Assembly (NCBI GenBank): GCA_009783085.1 | Contig: WRHU01000005.1 | Span: forward strand, 1-64,000 | DNA: 64,000 nucleotides | DNA from: Coriobacteriia bacterium | Lineage (GTDB): Bacteria; Actinomycetota; Coriobacteriia; Coriobacteriales; UBA8131 | Reading direction: 5' to 3' | Part shown: positions 62,758 to 64,000 of the stretch, one piece after another | Numbering within the stretch: the stretch's first letter is position 1 | Layout: every line of letters begins with the position of its first letter | Made by a program: the position numbers and the translations under genes | The notes under the pieces: model-generated | What the model saw: only the letters and a program-made list of their open reading frames with translations | Database searches by the model: none | What the model was told of the DNA's origin: nothing

Positions 62758-64000
62758 CGACTACCCGCTTTGATGCAGTGCCCTTTTCGTACGAACCACG
62801 GTCAAGCAGAAACTGTGAACAGTTCTTTTCGTATTTTTCTTGGTCGAAGCTCTCAATGGAAGTCGCAAGGATGTCATTGTTTGTCGCAAGAGGAAACGGC
62901 GTGCTTTCGAGTGGGTAGTAAAAACCTCTGCCACTGCGATACTCTTCTAGGTCGGACGCGTAAATAAAAGCCGGCTTCGAAGTTAGTACAAAATCACAAA
63001 TCCAGCTCGAATAATCAGTAACGCCTACATCGGCAATCAAAAGCAACTCCTGCATATCCGTGTAGTCTGTCACATCAATTACCCACTCTTTGTTTTGTAA
63101 GAGCGCACTTGCTTCTTTTGAAATCTTGTTGCTGTAGTGGTGGCGAGCCATCACAAGCCACTGACCACCAAAACGCTTTGCAAGGCCTGAGCAAAGGCGC
63201 TCGTAATCAACGTTATAGAACTCAAGAGAATTGCTTTCTCGAAAGGTAGGCGCATATAGAACAATTTTTGTGTTCTCGCTAAATCCATACTGAACACAAG
63301 CTCTCTTTTTGAGTGTCACAACAAAACTGGGTTCGCTGTTTATCAAAGCGTCATTGCGTGCATGCCCATAGGGAAGAATAGTGGTTTTGGGCCAGTGGGT
63401 TTCTCTAAAAACCTCATCCTCAAAAAGACTGTTAGAAATGCAGTAATCAGTAAGTTCGCCAACTCTTTGGGCCTTGCGCTTCCACCTTTTACGCTGCACG
63501 TTTTGCTTGTCAATACGCTTAAGCCCCATGGAGCCGTGCCAAGTGTTGAGCAATACTTGACCACGTTTTTTGGGAAACCAAGCCCACAAGAAGTTCAAAG
63601 CGTTGTCTACCCACACTTTTGAAGAAGCCTGAGCATAGAAAAAGGCAAGCGAATACCTCTTAACCAACGTTATTCCTTGAGGAAAAATATTTTTGGAATC
63701 CTTTTTATCCACCGCCCATATTATTTTGCAGCCGCTATCTCGTCTAAGAAGCTCCTCGCAAATATACTTTGGGTTACAGGTGTAATCATTTGAATAGGTC
63801 ATGAACATGACTTTTTTAGGATTTATGGGAACCATTTTCGAAAAGACAAAGAGAAACGGTATCGCTAGGAATGCCACAAAATACTTTAACGTCTTGACTG
63901 TAGAGCGCCCCAGAGAGTTCTTCTTGCCAACAAACTGCTGGCTTTCATTTGAAGGGGTCTTTGTTTCTGGTTTTTCTGTTATTGGTACTTCAGCGTACAC
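62729..64000 (-). CDS. CDP-glycerol glycerophosphotransferase-family protein (5' end uncertain)
   Basis: 423 codons are visible. The frame runs to the window edge, where the last codon is GTG; it may start there but more likely extends beyond. A hydrophobic helix (about 34-54) precedes the family domain, with NTWHGSMGLKRID near residue 155, VLYAPTFRESNSLEF, LVMARHHYSNKI and DVGVTDYSSWICDF. It probably adds alditol phosphate to a membrane-linked polymer, in parallel with the second family member at 59568-61253. Confidence 0.82.
   Translation of the reverse strand: MYAEVPITEKPETKTPSNESQQFVGKKNSLGRSTVKTLKYFVAFLAIPFLFVFSKMVPINPKKVMFMTYSNDYTCNPKYICEELLRRDSGCKIIWAVDKKDSKNIFPQGITLVKRYSLAFFYAQASSKVWVDNALNFLWAWFPKKRGQVLLNTWHGSMGLKRIDKQNVQRKRWKRKAQRVGELTDYCISNSLFEDEVFRETHWPKTTILPYGHARNDALINSEPSFVVTLKKRACVQYGFSENTKIVLYAPTFRESNSLEFYNVDYERLCSGLAKRFGGQWLVMARHHYSNKISKEASALLQNKEWVIDVTDYTDMQELLLIADVGVTDYSSWICDFVLTSKPAFIYASDLEEYRSGRGFYYPLESTPFPLATNNDILATSIESFDQEKYEKNCSQFLLDRGSYEKGTASKRVVDDILQICEV

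Overview
The window looks like chromosomal DNA of a low/mid-GC member of the Coriobacteriia (Actinomycetota), most likely Eggerthellaceae-like. That placement is inferred from gene content: a membrane-embedded LuxR regulator with an MFS-like N-terminal half, the actinobacterial ftsZ-yggS-sepF-proC-yggT-divIVA-yggU cluster, and giant Ig/beta-helix/InlB-repeat surface proteins. No rRNA, tRNA, CRISPR array, prophage or intact insertion sequence was seen.

Layout. (1) 1-20.6 kb: the cell surface. A 3'-truncated secreted beta-helix-type protein with Cys-rich repeats (minus), a long non-coding gap with tandem repeats and hairpins, a 5,040-residue adhesin-like protein (minus) whose stalk is a hierarchical repeat, and a LuxR-type membrane regulator (minus). 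(2) 21.0-26.7 kb: a compact cell-division cluster on the minus strand, read ftsZ > yggS > sepF > proC > yggT > divIVA > yggU. (3) 27.3-31.2 kb: a molybdate-type ABC transporter (modA, then terminator, modB with an extra extracytoplasmic domain, modC). (4) 31.4-36.0 kb: a PadR-DUF1700-DUF4097 envelope operon (plus), rpmB (plus), thiN (minus) and a QueT-family transporter (plus). (5) 36.0-41.2 kb: a subtilisin-like protease fused to a His-rich domain and InlB repeats, read from a promoter with a poly-G spacer, and a GT4-like glycosyltransferase. (6) 41.3-64.0 kb: a large minus-strand surface-glycan locus.

How the genes work together. The glycan locus carries manC, a GDP-fucose-synthase-like epimerase/reductase, a ColD-like sugar dehydratase and gmd, together a plausible GDP-L-colitose route. 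wecB and wecC make UDP-ManNAcA. Two large CgeB-like/GT2 proteins, two CDP-glycerol glycerophosphotransferase-family enzymes and a pyruvyl transferase would assemble and decorate the polymer. An MBOAT/DHHW pair would O-acylate it, and a heparinase II/III-like enzyme sits beside them. The predicted product is a wall or capsular polymer with 3,6-dideoxyhexose, uronic acid, glycerol phosphate, pyruvate and O-acyl groups. The MBOAT gene contains a G10 tract in which a one-base change in either direction brings an early stop, so acylation is a candidate phase-variable trait. The protease promoter (G8 in its spacer) and the heparinase-like gene (A9 after its start) are further candidates.

A recurring peculiarity is short in-frame tandem repeats in ordinary housekeeping proteins (SepF, ThiN, ModB, QueT, the DUF1700 and DUF4097 proteins), together with similar short tandem repeats in intergenic DNA.
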